NCBI GenBank assembly: GCA_037127315.1
Contig: JBBBDQ010001122.1
Location: forward strand, 4,100,001 to 4,164,000
Source: Ascarosepion bandense
Taxonomy: Eukaryota > Mollusca > Cephalopoda > Sepiida > Sepiidae
Reading direction: 5' to 3'
Length of the DNA stretch: 64,000 bases
Both the position numbers and the translations under genes were made by a program. The notes under the pieces were generated by a model. It made no database searches. It was not told the DNA's origin and saw only the letters and a program-made list of their open reading frames with translations. Shown piece after piece: positions 62,334 to 64,000 of the stretch (positions are counted from its first letter, which is position 1; the number at the start of each line of letters is the position of its first letter).

Positions 62334-63640
62334 CTTAGTACCCGGGACAACAATCAGAGATTTAGAGCAAGTAGAAGCTTATAAATGAGAGTGTTGGAAT
62401 TCACCACAAAAATGAAAGGAATCGTGCGAAAAGTGTACTATAAAAAGGTGCGACTGATATTAAGAGCTGAACGGAATTCTCAGAACAGAATTATGGCCAT
62501 TAATAGCCATGAATTACCAGTGGTTCCATATAGTTTCAACATCTTGAACTGGACTGTAAACGACATCAGATGAATTGATTCTAAGACAAGAAAGTTCATT
62601 TCTTTGGATAATCCAAAGGCTGAATCAGACTGTCTATACAAACCCCGTAAATGTGGAAGAAGTTTTATTTAACTACATATGGCATACAAAACAATAATTA
62701 TTGGCTTACTAGCATACGTGGAAACAACAAAGGACTGGATGATACAATTACTGAAATAACACGAAAACAGAAAGAAAAGATATTCAATCATGAATGAAGG
62801 CTGTAAATACGAATGAGACTTACATTTAGTAGATCCTGTAGAAAACCAAAACAGAACCCAAAAACCAAATATTGTAACAAAAACTAAGAAAAAAAACCAA
62901 GGATAAAGCACTTGAACATATGGAATAACGCTGGCAAGATAAACTTCATCATGGCTAATATGAAGAATGTACTAATGAAGCCGATCTTGATAAAGTTAAC
63001 ACTCATCGATGGTTAGGAGCATCTGGATTAAAGGTTGAAACGGAAGGCTTTATTACTGCAGCCTAAGATCAAAGGCATTTCACTGGAATCTTTCAGGCAA
63101 ATATACATAATAGTGTGGATCCAAAATGCAGGTTCTATGGCAAATGTCAAGAAGCCATAGACTATTTCATCTCAGAATATTCTCTACTCACGCCAAATGT
63201 ATATAATTTCGTTACGATAGAGTTGGACTATATTTACAATGGACCAACTGCAAACACTTTGGAAAAGGTGTTAAGAAACACTGGTATGAACATCACCTAG
63301 CACTAGACACAGGAATAGAATTCTATGAGATTACACCATCTTTACAGGCAAGAAGATTGGATCAAATATGTCGGATATATTTTTCAAAAATCGCAAAGAA
63401 AAAACTTGCCTACTAATTGATATGGCTGTCCAGCGGACAGAGACATAACAGGGAATTTGAAAATCTGTTGAAGTATAAAAACCTGGAATCGAAAAAGAAA
63501 ATGGGGAAATTAAAAACAAGAATAGTACCAGTAATAGTAGGTGCACTTGGAATGATAAAAACATGAAGCACAACAGCTTACTTTAAAAAAATCTCTTGAA
63601 AGCCAGCTAAAGATTAATACAAAAATTGTCTTAATATGTT

Positions 63641-64000
63641 TTGAGTTTGAGTCTTGTTTAACGGCATATCAACACCTCTGTGGGTTATTTAATGCCAAAA
63701 AGGTTTTTTAAGTTTTTTTTTTCATGTTTGCTTATTATGAGAAGGTTGATTTAGTCAGTTTTAATGAAAATGTTTTTATTCTTTTTTATTCTAGAAAACT
63801 GAAAATGTCTTCTCGTTTTGTATTCAAAAATGTTTTGCTGAGAATAATTTTTCTTTCAAAAATGTGTCATGGTAACAATTTTTTTCTTCAAAAATGTATT
63901 ATTAGTAATATTTTTCCTTCAAAAATGTATTTTTTTTTTAATAAAAGTCAATTTTTATGTATATATTTCTATAAAATCTATTTTTATACTTTGGGGATTA
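63641..64000 (+). repeat. T-rich 3' segment, related to 33,840-34,020
   Basis: GGCATATCAACACCTCTGTG and ATTTAATGCC, followed by repeated TTTTTCTTCAAAAATGT-type lines, resemble 33,845-34,010. Possibly the 3' end of a retroelement; class not determined. Confidence 0.5.

Larger units (their letters stand above)
60260..63640 (+). pseudogene. L-C LINE, longest copy, with two nested insertions
   Basis: Old copy reaching upstream into the RT domain. Order: N-terminal part at about 60,435-60,715 (FYRQNKIFQTNAKKFYREIG, EDVIEFWENIWASPKEYN); S-T SINE at 60,718-60,904; RT at 61,000-61,775 (DYRKAFDSVPH-type block near 61,315, RGVILSPLLFSI, then FYMDDLK catalytic box at about 61,612); solo LTR at 61,776-62,328; continuation TIRDLEQVEAYK and LPVVPYSFNILNWTV; then the knuckle and endonuclease region at 62,790-63,600, heavily mutated (CRFYGKCQEAIDYFIS; the second Cys and the final Cys of the knuckle are lost). 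Many stops; clearly dead. Confidence 0.85.

Overview
This window is eukaryotic, intergenic or intronic DNA from a repeat-rich invertebrate genome. I recognise no protein-coding host gene. The mix of tRNA-derived SINEs, several LINE classes, Penelope-like elements, Helitrons, MITEs, solo LTRs and very many (TA)n arrays would fit a mollusc, and cephalopods are the group I would test first; that placement is inference, not something the sequence proves. The only feature that looks like a working host gene is one tRNA-Arg(CCG) at 53,589-53,661. Nearly all long open frames are translations of microsatellites or of minisatellite arrays.

Layout. 0-9 kb: a perfect 61-bp-arm palindrome, Helitron copies, a Penelope-like fragment split by a SINE, and LINE 3' ends. 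9-15 kb: a long-hairpin MITE, a large TATC array, foldback elements, tRNA-derived SINEs ending in (TA)n, a dead Tc1/mariner element and a dead LINE C-terminus. 15-23 kb: a broken LINE with a restriction-like endonuclease (RLE), a 107-bp tandem array, an inverted-dimer SINE flanked by a target-site duplication, and a ~2.6-kb satellite (104-bp unit) made from a LINE reverse transcriptase fragment. 23-29 kb: a Penelope-like element cut by Helitrons and a SINE, then another LINE 3' half. 29.5-30.6 kb: a 12-copy 91-bp minisatellite. 31-34 kb: a LINE fragment interrupted by a solo LTR, a retroposed tRNA-like element with 19-bp duplications, and another LINE. 36-45 kb: a Helitron, a small repeat array holding two solo LTRs, LINE C-termini, a ~16-copy 134-bp minisatellite inside a LINE 3' UTR, and a LINE split by a Helitron. 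47-48 kb: the longest open reverse-transcriptase fragment of one LINE family. 50-64 kb: three more copies of the RLE LINE, multimeric SINEs, a solo LTR in (TA)n, the tRNA gene, and an older RLE LINE interrupted by a SINE and a solo LTR.

Four LINE groups are named here by what is visible: L-A (YADD catalytic box, C-terminus with SHRRDVAS-type motif), L-B (LLYGSECW motif), L-C (YMDD box, CCHC knuckle and RPD...D endonuclease motif) and L-D (the 13.6-14.7 kb fragment). SINE groups: S1 and S2 (tRNA-derived), S3 (tail with a GAAGAAGG box) and S-T (multimeric, with a tail like that of L-A LINEs).

Nothing here is a gene system. The strongest structural signals are: a tail shared by LINEs, multimeric SINEs and minisatellites; a Helitron family defined by exact A|T insertions into a Penelope-like reading frame; and a satellite born from a LINE coding segment.
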